A stretch of 25,096 bases of DNA from positions 1 to 25,096 of the IMG/VR virus record IMGVR_UViG_3300046339_000011. The stretch is one strand, 5' to 3'. The position numbers and the translations under genes are program-made. Below the pieces are notes generated by a model, which saw only the letters and a list, made by a program, of their open reading frames with translations, ran no database searches and was not told the DNA's origin. Below are positions 7,108 to 13,729 of this stretch, in pieces. Source of the stretch: a virus. How positions within the stretch are numbered: position 1 is the stretch's first letter; each line of letters begins with the position of its first letter.

Positions 7108-7425
7108 ATGACTACTTCAACTACGACTTTAGAATTAATCGATCTACATGATGTGTATGGTGATAATTTAGCGGAATTGTTTGTAGACATACAAAATGAG
7201 TCTTCTGGATCGATAGAGTACGAAAATGATACAATAGCGTATTATATATTACTTAGTGATGGTATATTGTATTACGACTATGCAGAAAACATCACAAACG
7301 GTGACAAAATGTTACCGTATGCTTATATATATCTACCTTGTAATCCTAGTGAGTTACTAGTAGTTAATACAGTTGTATCTGCTTATAATACACTAGTTGC
7401 TGAAAAATTACCATTAGTAAGTTAA
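7108..7425 (+). CDS. Hypothetical acidic protein (105 aa)
   Basis: Unrecognised 105-residue acidic protein. It shares the promoter, leader, ribosome site (CGAGGTTACGACATT) and first five residues MTTST with the gene at 5081, but the rest has no obvious similarity. This suggests that expression cassettes have been copied and their coding parts swapped. It is the only gene of unit 6. The palindrome ATTAAATTTAAT (7434-7445) and a terminator follow. Confidence 0.75.
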   Translation: MTTSTTTLELIDLHDVYGDNLAELFVDIQNESSGSIEYENDTIAYYILLSDGILYYDYAENITNGDKMLPYAYIYLPCNPSELLVVNTVVSAYNTLVAEKLPLVS

Positions 7426-7450
7426 CTACAACTATTAAATTTAATACCTT

Positions 7451-7479
7451 AGCCGATCTATTAGATCGGCTTTTTTTGT
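7451..7479 (+). terminator. Rho-independent terminator, end of unit 6
   Basis: Arms AGCCGATCT (7451-7459) and AGATCGGCT (7463-7471) with a 3-nt loop, then seven T. Confidence 0.85.
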
Positions 7480-7485
7480 ATCAGT

Positions 7486-7788
7486 CAAACACTATACTCT
7501 GTAATATGTGTAGCTGTGGTATATACATTATCTAGTCAGTCTTTTGTAGGAGAAAAGTCATTAAAAGCACTTCAAACCTATTGGATACGTCAAAGAGTAT
7601 TATTATGCACTACCGATTATGTATGTCTATCTTGCTACCTAATGTAATAAAATCCAGATCGGAGATTGTAACTCCCAAACACTATAGTCTGTAATATATG
7701 TAGCTGTGGTATATACATTATCTAGTCAGTCTTTTGTAGACAAAAAGTCATTAAAAGGACTACAAACCCATTGGAGATCGATCGCTAC
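7486..7788 (+). repeat. Duplicated non-coding block, copy II
   Basis: Holds two copies of the 98-bp part (7486-7583 and 7676-7775) and one copy of the 83-bp part between them. It is almost identical to 5824-6019 apart from a 10-bp insertion near 7592 and single-base changes. One single-base deletion (AGATCGGAG here, AGATCTGGAG in copy I) breaks any shared reading frame. No gene is supported between 7426 and 8192. Confidence 0.6.
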
Positions 7789-7826
7789 CTACCTCAGCTT
7801 AGTTACTAACATCCTCTCAAACTGCG

Positions 7827-8192
7827 CTAGAATGCCCGATCGACAGTGTTTGTAGTGTAGTGGTAGTGAAGTGTAGTTGTTGCCTGTGTTGTCATGTAAT
7901 ATACTACATCAGGAAGGACAAAAAGACAGTGTGTGGTTGTAGTGTAGTGAAGTATGCTGGATATGCCTGACTTTTTTACTCATCGACTTCGCATGATTTA
8001 AAATAGGGGGTAGGGGGTTTCCTATAAGAATTTGACTTCTAAGACAGTGCATTTGACGGATATATTTACCAATCTTTTTAAAATTTTTTTAGAATTTTTT
8101 TTTTTGAAAAGGTCTTTAGATTTGCCAGCTATATTTACAAATCTTTTAAAATTTTTTTTAATAATAAATAAATAAACAAATAAATTTATATT
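7827..8192 (+). other. Non-coding junction between early array and orphan gene
   Basis: Starts with the word CTAGAATGCCC (7827-7837), then GT-rich stretches repeating GTAGTGTAGTG, then an extreme A/T part with two related direct repeats containing ATATTTAC and AATCTTTTTAAAATTTTTTT (about 8052-8090 and 8125-8162). No open frame with a ribosome site is seen. It may contain the promoter of the gene at 8193, but no consensus boxes stand out. Confidence 0.35.
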
Positions 8193-8996
8193 ATGAGAAA
8201 ATTATATCAACAAATTACAGAATTTTATGAATTGCAAGAAGCATTGAGCAAAATGCCATCATCGGATATAATTTCCGATGAAGGATATCATCAAACAAAA
8301 CTTACGCATTATCAGGGAGATGCGGAATTTACACCAAGTAGATATCACCAAGATTATTCAGGGGTTACACATAGTGTAGCGTGGATGAATAAAAAAAAGG
8401 GTAACAGCAGTTCGATAACAGACAAAAAGAACACATTACATGATGCAGCACATTTACATAATCATTATATACAGAATAACACAGATATTGGAGATGTAGT
8501 CAGATCTGATACTATGCCAGATGCGGATGGCGAAGGAAACAAACGAGCAAGAATATATGGAAAAATGGCAGGATTTGGGGGACTAAATAAAGCGGGGGAA
8601 CAATATGGAATCGTAAAAAAACACGCAGACGATCATCCAGAAGAACACAAACGAGGAAAAAAATATTTACATCCGTTAGAACATGATGAAATAAACGCGC
8701 ATGGAGATAAACCTAGTGCTGGTTCGACTGATGGAAAAATTCGTACTATGAGTAGAGATTATGGAGAAGGGGGGAAATTACATATCACTCGAAGAAATAG
8801 AGTAATGCACGGAACTGCAATAAATGCAGATGGGAGCGAATCCGAACATATGACAGATACAGAATCCGATCATCCAGACAATGAAAAACATTTAGCAGAA
8901 CTACATAGTCATCACAAAGATTATGTAAATTCTAAACAAAAATCTAAAACTCCAGCAATTGATGCGCTAATTACGAAGTTAAAAACTAAAAAATAG
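8193..8996 (+). CDS. Hypothetical hydrophilic protein (267 aa)
   Basis: Unrecognised 267-residue protein, very hydrophilic and rich in His, Asp, Lys and Gly (for example HADDHPEEHKRGKKYLHP). The N-terminus MRKLYQQITEFYELQEA looks like a short amphipathic helix, as often seen at the start of phage head-associated proteins. It stands alone on the plus strand, has no Shine-Dalgarno, and its codon use is more G-rich than the early array. The charge-rich composition would suit an injected or DNA-binding virion protein, but this is only inference. Confidence 0.7.
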   Translation: MRKLYQQITEFYELQEALSKMPSSDIISDEGYHQTKLTHYQGDAEFTPSRYHQDYSGVTHSVAWMNKKKGNSSSITDKKNTLHDAAHLHNHYIQNNTDIGDVVRSDTMPDADGEGNKRARIYGKMAGFGGLNKAGEQYGIVKKHADDHPEEHKRGKKYLHPLEHDEINAHGDKPSAGSTDGKIRTMSRDYGEGGKLHITRRNRVMHGTAINADGSESEHMTDTESDHPDNEKHLAELHSHHKDYVNSKQKSKTPAIDALITKLKTKK

Positions 8997-9003
8997 AAAA
9001 ATT

Positions 9004-9055
9004 ATTAAATTTAATAATGACCTTCTAAAATCAATTAGAAGGTCATTATTTTTAT
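9004..9055. terminator. Bidirectional terminator cassette, copy 1
   Basis: Palindrome ATTAAATTTAAT (9004-9015) overlaps a stem with arms 9013-9028 and 9035-9050 built on TGACCTTCTAA / TTAGAAGGTCA. T-runs follow in both directions, so it serves the plus-strand gene ending at 8996 and the minus-strand operon ending at 9139. About 45 bp further on is GGGCATCCTAG. The same cassette occurs at 14545, 20033 and, inverted, at 25034. Confidence 0.8.
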
Positions 9056-9138
9056 AATTTGGTACTAGTAGTCATTATTTAGATTATCATTCGTTGTAGG
9101 GCATCCTAGAGGGGTCTGAGAGCATAATATAGGTTCCC

Positions 9139-9525
9139 CTAATATGTGTCATTATTAAAAAGAATATTATAAATTTGAATGAGTGGAATAAATCTGTGAT
9201 AATATGTCACAGGGGTACTATTAATCACTTCTACCGTCTTCTGGGTTTGGATTGCCATAAATATCACCAACTCTTTGTAAATTATATCGCATTTCAATCT
9301 ATTTGGGTGTATACAACTTAGAATAGTTTCAAGAACATCAAATGGGGGGTTTGGTGACTGTTCATAGATACCATCTTCATTTTCAGTGAATGAGATGAGA
9401 TGTGAGTGATGAACATAATCGAAGTCTATTTTCTCATCAGCACAAAACTCATGAGGATCCCATATTGTTCCAATAGAACTGGTTAACAAATGCTGAAATT
9501 TGTTATAAAAATCTTGGTATGCCAT
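9139..9525 (-). CDS. Hypothetical protein, tandem paralog 2 (128 aa)
   Basis: Paralog of the gene just upstream: both share an N-terminus of the form YxxFYNKFxHLLTxSxGTxWDPHEF and a following D/E-K-I-x-F-D core with two histidines. Function unknown. Its start codon overlaps the stop of the upstream copy by one base (TGATG), so the two are translationally coupled. It is the last gene of the methyltransferase operon, before the terminator at 9004-9055. Confidence 0.75.
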   Translation of the reverse strand: MAYQDFYNKFQHLLTSSIGTIWDPHEFCADEKIDFDYVHHSHLISFTENEDGIYEQSPNPPFDVLETILSCIHPNRLKCDIIYKELVIFMAIQTQKTVEVINSTPVTYYHRFIPLIQIYNILFNNDTY

Positions 9526-9905
9526 CAGTATAAAAATAGTAAATTGTAGAACTGTCTGATATGAATGAAGTGGTGCAAAATGGTAGTAGGTACACGATTA
9601 ACCCAACCAAGAGTTTTTTGATGTCGAATAGACATATAAACTTCAATTTCTTTAAGTTTTATATCATTGTTCATTCTTCTACCAGAATGGACAGCATTAA
9701 ATATTTCTTCTAGTTCATCAAATATAGGTTCGGGGGGTTGTGTAAGTATAGTATCAACTCCTTTAATAGTATAAATAGGATGGTTATGGTGGATAAAATC
9801 GAAGTTAATTTTCTCACTAGCATCGAATTCGTGAGGATCCCACAAAGTGCCGACAGAATTAGTGAGGAGGTGTTCAAATTTGTTATAAAATTCGGTGTAA
9901 GTCAT
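9525..9905 (-). CDS. Hypothetical protein, tandem paralog 1 (126 aa)
   Basis: First member of the tandem pair. The region around residues 15-40 (GTLWDPHEF, KINFDFIHHNHPI) is the best conserved part between the two copies, and the C-terminal halves share the spacing of Q-KT and an H-F-I-x-I/L motif. No known domain recognised. It starts 4 bp after the stop of the gene at 9910. No signal peptide. Confidence 0.75.
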   Translation of the reverse strand: MTYTEFYNKFEHLLTNSVGTLWDPHEFDASEKINFDFIHHNHPIYTIKGVDTILTQPPEPIFDELEEIFNAVHSGRRMNNDIKLKEIEVYMSIRHQKTLGWVNRVPTTILHHFIHIRQFYNLLFLY

Positions 9906-9909
9906 ATTT

Positions 9910-10272
9910 TTATAATCCTCGCAATAATGAGTTTAAATTAGACAAATCTTCAGAAGATAGTGTATATGTCTCAATATAAGTGTTGTTACAGTGTTCAATT
10001 TTGATGGTTATTTCGGCACCAAAACGAATAAGAGTTAATTTGTGGGGATAAGCATTACGACAGATTGTAATAGTCCGAGTATTTTTTACAAAAGAGCGTT
10101 TGTGAAAGTATTGAATTTTGCCGTTAGGTACAAGTTTATTATTACAACCAGGAACAGAATCTGTCAATACTTGATATACAGGAACTAGTAATACATCACT
10201 AGTCATTTGTTCTGTTAAGTGGTACAATTTGGCATCAACAAGAGAATCAAAAATTTTAGTATCAGAAGACAT
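9910..10272 (-). CDS. Hypothetical protein (120 aa)
   Basis: Unrecognised 120-residue protein with a probable beta-rich C-terminal half (RTITICRNAYPHKLTLI, EITIKIEHCNN). Part of the methyltransferase operon. Upstream, at about 10308-10318, lies the minus-strand word ATAGAATGCCT, a variant of CTAGAATGCCC, about 40 bp before the ATG. It has no clear Shine-Dalgarno. Confidence 0.65.
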   Translation of the reverse strand: MSSDTKIFDSLVDAKLYHLTEQMTSDVLLVPVYQVLTDSVPGCNNKLVPNGKIQYFHKRSFVKNTRTITICRNAYPHKLTLIRFGAEITIKIEHCNNTYIETYTLSSEDLSNLNSLLRGL

Positions 10273-10325
10273 AGTTAATTTGGTGAGAATATGTAAGTGG
10301 TGTAGTAAGGCATTCTATGGGCATC

Positions 10326-11024
10326 TCAGAACATAATCGGGGCATCCCAAGTAAGTTGATTCTCTAGATGTGCTTCGATCAATTGGTTTAGTTTTGATTG
10401 ATGTTCTGGAGTAAATTGTATAGTAGAATCAGGCAACCAATTAGGTACTTCTTTGAGGTATCGTTCGGGAGATACTACCCCTGATTTAGTGGCAAACTGA
10501 TAATGAATGTTTTGAAGGCAATTCTGATCTTTTGAACCAAAATTTATAAATTTGTCATGTATTCTTGGCATACGGATTATTGTTTGATAGCTAGTACCAC
10601 CACGATTATATTTTATACCTATAGGAAGTCCCGATGACTTTTTCATTAATGCTATATTGAACCAATTTGTCACTAATTCTAAATTAGATCTTGTATTATT
10701 ACTAGGATCGCCATCTATATGATTGATCACCCAATTTTGATTAGTCTTCAATCCAACTATTAATTCATAAATTTTTACATTTTTTCCATTTTTCTTTGTA
10801 CTAAATCTGCCTTCACAATCCGGACACCAATTATATAGTTTTAATAGATCTACTTTATCAAGATCGATAGTATTAGTATATAATCTACCAGTATTAGTAT
10901 TGAGTACATGTAAAGTTTCATCTACAAACAATTGATTAAAAATTAATTTATAATTACTTTTATTTACATTATGATGAGGTAGATCGAATTCCCATTTATT
11001 AGTAGTGTTGGTATAATGAATCAT
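10326..11024 (-). CDS. HNH homing endonuclease, copy 1 (232 aa)
   Basis: HNH endonuclease with the core VINHIDGDPSNN at residues 99-110 followed by SNLELVT (113-119). A CPDC pair at about 67-70 may bind zinc. After the HNH core comes an AP2-like DNA-binding stretch (GLPIGIKYN...SYQT) and a conserved C-terminal tail ending in a helix (LNQLIEAHLEN). The start at 11024 is chosen over an upstream in-frame ATG at 11075 because it forms an ATGA overlap with the stop of the preceding gene and matches the start of the second copy. Such proteins cut DNA to spread their own gene. It is a close paralog of 11510-12214. Confidence 0.85.
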   Translation of the reverse strand: MIHYTNTTNKWEFDLPHHNVNKSNYKLIFNQLFVDETLHVLNTNTGRLYTNTIDLDKVDLLKLYNWCPDCEGRFSTKKNGKNVKIYELIVGLKTNQNWVINHIDGDPSNNTRSNLELVTNWFNIALMKKSSGLPIGIKYNRGGTSYQTIIRMPRIHDKFINFGSKDQNCLQNIHYQFATKSGVVSPERYLKEVPNWLPDSTIQFTPEHQSKLNQLIEAHLENQLTWDAPIMF

Positions 11025-11365
11025 ACAGTTTGTCTCATTCGCAAATAAAGGATAGTAGGTAAGCATAAATGGCAATGAGGCGGCATACCAGCATTCCAGA
11101 CAATAGGAGATTCTTTATCGTCGTCACATTCTAATCTGTAAGATATTTGAGTAGATTTGGGGAAAGATTTAGTGGTATGGTATAGTTCAAGAACCATATT
11201 AGTGATTACATAATTTACAATTTCTTGGACAGAAGGGACTACGCAAATATAATCTTCGAGATTGATTGATCTTAGGTAATTATTGTCTTGATTGTTTATG
11301 TTTATTGAGTAAATCGTATCTTCGAGATTGATTTGTTTAATGAGTTGATAGATTTGTTGAGTCAT
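11021..11365 (-). CDS. Hypothetical protein (114 aa)
   Basis: Unrecognised 114-residue protein lying between the two HNH genes. It overlaps the previous gene by 29 bp and its stop overlaps the start of HNH copy 1 (ATGA), so it is tightly coupled. The C-terminus (MPPHCHLCLPT) holds a His/Cys cluster that could bind metal. The N-terminus repeats the word INLED (residues 12-16 and 34-38). Confidence 0.6.
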   Translation of the reverse strand: MTQQIYQLIKQINLEDTIYSININNQDNNYLRSINLEDYICVVPSVQEIVNYVITNMVLELYHTTKSFPKSTQISYRLECDDDKESPIVWNAGMPPHCHLCLPTILYLRMRQTV

Positions 11366-11540
11366 ATTTTGGCGAAAGAGATGAATAATAATTGACTAAT
11401 ACTTTAGTAACATTGTCACACATAGATTGTTGTTCTTCTAGCGTCATTCCTTCCATAAGATTATTACACTCTTGAATGTAGGAATTGACATGATTATTAA
11501 ATTTAATAATTAGTGAGTGAGTGGAGTAGGTTGTTCCCAA
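11337..11540 (-). CDS. Small hypothetical protein (67 aa)
   Basis: Unrecognised 67-residue helical protein (NNLMEGMTLEEQQSM). It overlaps the end of HNH copy 2 by 31 bp and the next gene by 29 bp. The palindrome ATTAAATTTAAT (11496-11507) lies inside it and is read in frame as IKFN. The start codon at 11540 has no clear ribosome site; a shorter form is possible. Confidence 0.5.
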   Translation of the reverse strand: MGTTYSTHSLIIKFNNHVNSYIQECNNLMEGMTLEEQQSMCDNVTKVLVNYYSSLSPKYDSTNLSTH

Positions 11541-12214
11541 GTTGCTTGATTAGCTAGATGTGCTTCAATTAATTTATCTAGTTTTGATTGATGTTCTGGA
11601 GTGAATAGGATAGTATGATCTGGTAGCCAGTTTGGGACTGATAATAGATATCTTTCTGGCAATACTAAACCTGATTTAATAGCAAATTGGTAGTGCAAGT
11701 TTTGAAGATAGTTAAGATCTTCAGAACCAAAATTTATTTGTTTCTTTACTCTTGGCATAGCAATTTGTGTTTGATAGCTACTATCACCATGATGATACAG
11801 TATACCAATAGGAAGTCCAGATGACTTCTTCATTATTGCGGTGTTGAACCAATTAGTGACTAATTCTAAATTAGATCTTGTATTATTACTAGGATCGCCA
11901 TTTATATGATTGATCACCCAATTCTTATTAGTCTTTGCACCATATACAGATTCATGAATTTTTACAGTTTGTCCATTTTTATATGTTAGAAATCTACCTT
12001 TATTGTCAGGACACCAATTATATAGTTTAAGAAGATCTACTTTATCAAGATCGATAGAATTAGTATATAATTTACCAGTATTAGTATTGAGCAGATGTAG
12101 TAGATCGTCTACAAATAATTGATTATATGTTAATGGCTTACAAGATCCATTATTTATATTATGATGAGGCTGAACGAACTGATAGAAATTGAGTATTTTG
12201 CAGAAATGTATCAT
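11510..12214 (-). CDS. HNH homing endonuclease, copy 2 (234 aa)
   Basis: Paralog of 10326-11024 over its full length. The HNH core reads VINHINGDPSNN, followed by SNLELVT, an AP2-like stretch (GLPIGILYHHGDSSYQT) and the same C-terminal tail. The start at 12214 is preferred over an in-frame ATG at 12256 because it follows TAGGGGATTAATT, a strong ribosome site, and aligns with the start of copy 1. It follows the methyltransferase gene closely. A decayed third relative is at 24657-24965. Confidence 0.85.
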   Translation of the reverse strand: MIHFCKILNFYQFVQPHHNINNGSCKPLTYNQLFVDDLLHLLNTNTGKLYTNSIDLDKVDLLKLYNWCPDNKGRFLTYKNGQTVKIHESVYGAKTNKNWVINHINGDPSNNTRSNLELVTNWFNTAIMKKSSGLPIGILYHHGDSSYQTQIAMPRVKKQINFGSEDLNYLQNLHYQFAIKSGLVLPERYLLSVPNWLPDHTILFTPEHQSKLDKLIEAHLANQATWEQPTPLTH

Positions 12215-12248
12215 AATTAATCCCCTATAACAAAAATGGTGAGAAATG

Positions 12249-12749
12249 TCAACCAAATACTACCACCATTGAGTCGAAAGTACCTGAGTTTTTAGCTTTT
12301 GGTAGATGTTCTGTGTTGGGGATAGAATTTATACCAGTGCCAGGATTGATATGGGCGGGTTGTAGTACACCATTAACTTTAATCTTACCAATACCTTCAA
12401 ATTTTAGTCTGCCTTCTATGAATAGAATTTGACTAGCATGAGGTTTAATTACATGGTGATAAAGTCTGGTAGACGTGCTGACAGGAAGTAGAAATACAGA
12501 TTTATTACCATTAATTTGCCATTCTGCTAACCCCTTCATAACAAATGCTTCTTTTTCTATTTTGCTGTATGGAGGATTGACAAAATTAACTTTTTTCCAA
12601 GGGACGATTAGTGCATCATTTTCTGGCGTGATTACTTCATTTATGGGGCAAACATCAAACATTTCACCATGTACATCAACTAATTGATCGTAGAAATATT
12701 TTGGTGTCGTCCAATGATTACTTGGGTTGGAAATTCTAGGTTTAGTCAT
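12249..12749 (-). CDS. Phage-type DNA N6-adenine methyltransferase (166 aa)
   Basis: Transfers a methyl group from S-adenosylmethionine to adenine in DNA. The catalytic motif NPPY lies at residues 58-61, after a W-T-T-P-x-x-F N-terminus and FDVCP, and before a FIEGRLKF block near 130-137. This order fits the phage DNA N-6-adenine methyltransferase (Dam, PF05869) family, which is also of this size. It is the first gene of the operon, read from a near-consensus promoter at 12777-12806. Likely use: protecting phage DNA from host restriction or marking its own DNA. The target site cannot be read from the protein; GATC is common in the plus-strand array. Confidence 0.85.
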   Translation of the reverse strand: MTKPRISNPSNHWTTPKYFYDQLVDVHGEMFDVCPINEVITPENDALIVPWKKVNFVNPPYSKIEKEAFVMKGLAEWQINGNKSVFLLPVSTSTRLYHHVIKPHASQILFIEGRLKFEGIGKIKVNGVLQPAHINPGTGINSIPNTEHLPKAKNSGTFDSMVVVFG

Positions 12750-12776
12750 TTTTGATTAATTTCTATCTTTCATATA

Positions 12777-12806
12777 ATTATAGCATCAATCACTATAGAA
12801 TGTCAA
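12777..12806 (-). promoter_or_regulatory. Near-consensus sigma70 promoter for the methyltransferase operon
   Basis: On the minus strand, TTGACA (12806-12801), an 18-bp spacer and TATAAT (12782-12777), 27 bp before the ATG at 12749. Both hexamers match the consensus fully. This points to host RNA polymerase and early or immediate expression. Confidence 0.85.
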
Positions 12807-12807
12807 C

Positions 12808-12838
12808 AAAAAAAGAGAGCAATTATTGCTCTCTTTCT
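12808..12838 (-). terminator. Terminator of the PAAR late unit
   Basis: Perfect inverted repeat AAAGAGAGCAAT (12812-12823) / ATTGCTCTCTTT (12825-12836). On the minus strand it is followed by TTTTTTTG, so it stops transcription coming from 13667. It sits directly against the -35 box of the methyltransferase promoter. Confidence 0.85.
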
Positions 12839-12870
12839 TAATATTTTGAGTGGTGTTATCCAACAAAGAA

Positions 12871-12999
12871 TTATCCAAGTGTATTAGGCTTCGATTTGCG
12901 AATTACTTTAACTGGTGGAAGAACATAATAATCAGTCACTAACCGAGTTGCGCCAGTTGTCGCTTTCATTAATTGTGCATTTCGTTCAGTGTTGGTCAT
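12871..12999 (-). CDS. Very small hypothetical protein (42 aa)
   Basis: A 42-residue frame beginning MTNTERNAQLMKATTG and ending with a basic, Pro-containing tail (PPVKVIRKSKPNTLG). It lies between the gene at 13043 and the terminator at 12812, in a 200-bp stretch that would otherwise be empty. It has no strong ribosome site. Supported only by position and reasonable composition. Confidence 0.45.
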   Translation of the reverse strand: MTNTERNAQLMKATTGATRLVTDYYVLPPVKVIRKSKPNTLG

Positions 13000-13042
13000 A
13001 AAATTTTGGTGAGAGAGTGGAATATATCTATTATAACATTAT

Positions 13043-13315
13043 TTATTGATATTTGTAAAGTAATTTGCGAAGTTCTATTGACTTACCATTTACGACAATC
13101 ATCATTTTTTTCAATTGTTCTGACCAAAATATGTGTGGATTGTATATTCGTTCAAATCGAGGAAAATATTGTCTCAAGTTTTGTCCGTGTTTGCAATCAC
13201 AAAAATCTAGAACATTAAAAGATTTGAGAAATTTGCTACCTTCACTATGGTATAAACGCAAACCAAGATCTTTGCATTTACAATTTGACAACCAGCCAGA
13301 CGAAATTATGCTCAT
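13043..13315 (-). CDS. Small Cys-containing hypothetical protein (90 aa)
   Basis: Unrecognised 90-residue protein. It has two cysteine pairs, CKC (13-15) and CDCKHG (about 39-44), which could hold one zinc ion, and an aromatic, basic middle (RQYFPRFERIYNPHIFW). It starts one base after the stop of the PAAR-like gene and so belongs to the same late unit. A virion or assembly role is inferred from that position only. Confidence 0.6.
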   Translation of the reverse strand: MSIISSGWLSNCKCKDLGLRLYHSEGSKFLKSFNVLDFCDCKHGQNLRQYFPRFERIYNPHIFWSEQLKKMMIVVNGKSIELRKLLYKYQ

Positions 13316-13316
13316 A

Positions 13317-13634
13317 TTAACTAATAAATGTGTTGCTAGGCGATCCGATGATTACCCCTCCGTATATACCTATATTATCACCAATTTTTAATTTTGGCAA
13401 TCCTCCAGAGTACGAATTTGTAGCGGTGCCAGCAGCAAATAGTTGATCGGGCAAACACGGGGATGCACAGGTCAGATTAATATTACTTCTAATCCCATAA
13501 AATCCCGCAGTTAGAACGGGATAACCATTTACGAAGTTGTTATTTTGTCTGACTAATGGTGTTTGGGGGTAAATGCAGCAGGGGGGTATTGCGGACAGTG
13601 ACACAAAACAGGATGAATTTGCTACTTGACTCAT
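13317..13634 (-). CDS. PAAR-like baseplate spike tip protein (105 aa)
   Basis: The C-terminus KIGDNIGIYGGVIIGSP and the earlier VNGYPVL fit the repeating pattern of PAAR proteins (ARxGD...GGxIxxGSPTVxxNG), which sharpen the tip of the central tail spike, as T4 gp5.4 does. Length (105 aa) fits gp5.4 (about 97 aa). It has several Cys and Pro residues near the N-terminus. An exact T4-type late promoter lies 26 bp upstream, as expected for a tail protein. The match is by motif only; the canonical PAAR word itself is not present. Confidence 0.6.
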   Translation of the reverse strand: MSQVANSSCFVSLSAIPPCCIYPQTPLVRQNNNFVNGYPVLTAGFYGIRSNINLTCASPCLPDQLFAAGTATNSYSGGLPKLKIGDNIGIYGGVIIGSPSNTFIS

Positions 13635-13659
13635 ATAAATTTATTTATTTATCACTTAA

Positions 13660-13667
13660 TATTTATA
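13660..13667 (-). promoter_or_regulatory. T4-type late promoter for the PAAR-like gene
   Basis: TATAAATA on the minus strand, 26 bp before the ATG at 13634. In T4 this octamer is the only element needed for late transcription with the gp55 sigma factor and the sliding clamp. Confidence 0.65.
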
Positions 13668-13729
13668 ATATTATAACATGCTTCCAGGTTTTTGCTAACT
13701 TTATATCATTAATAGTAGCCTTATGAACA

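Noticed and set aside
7840-7960. Possible tRNA or small structured RNA in the GT-rich stretch
   Set aside because: No cloverleaf, no TTC-type T-arm and no CCA end could be fitted. The GTAGTGTAGTG repeats explain the look of the sequence.
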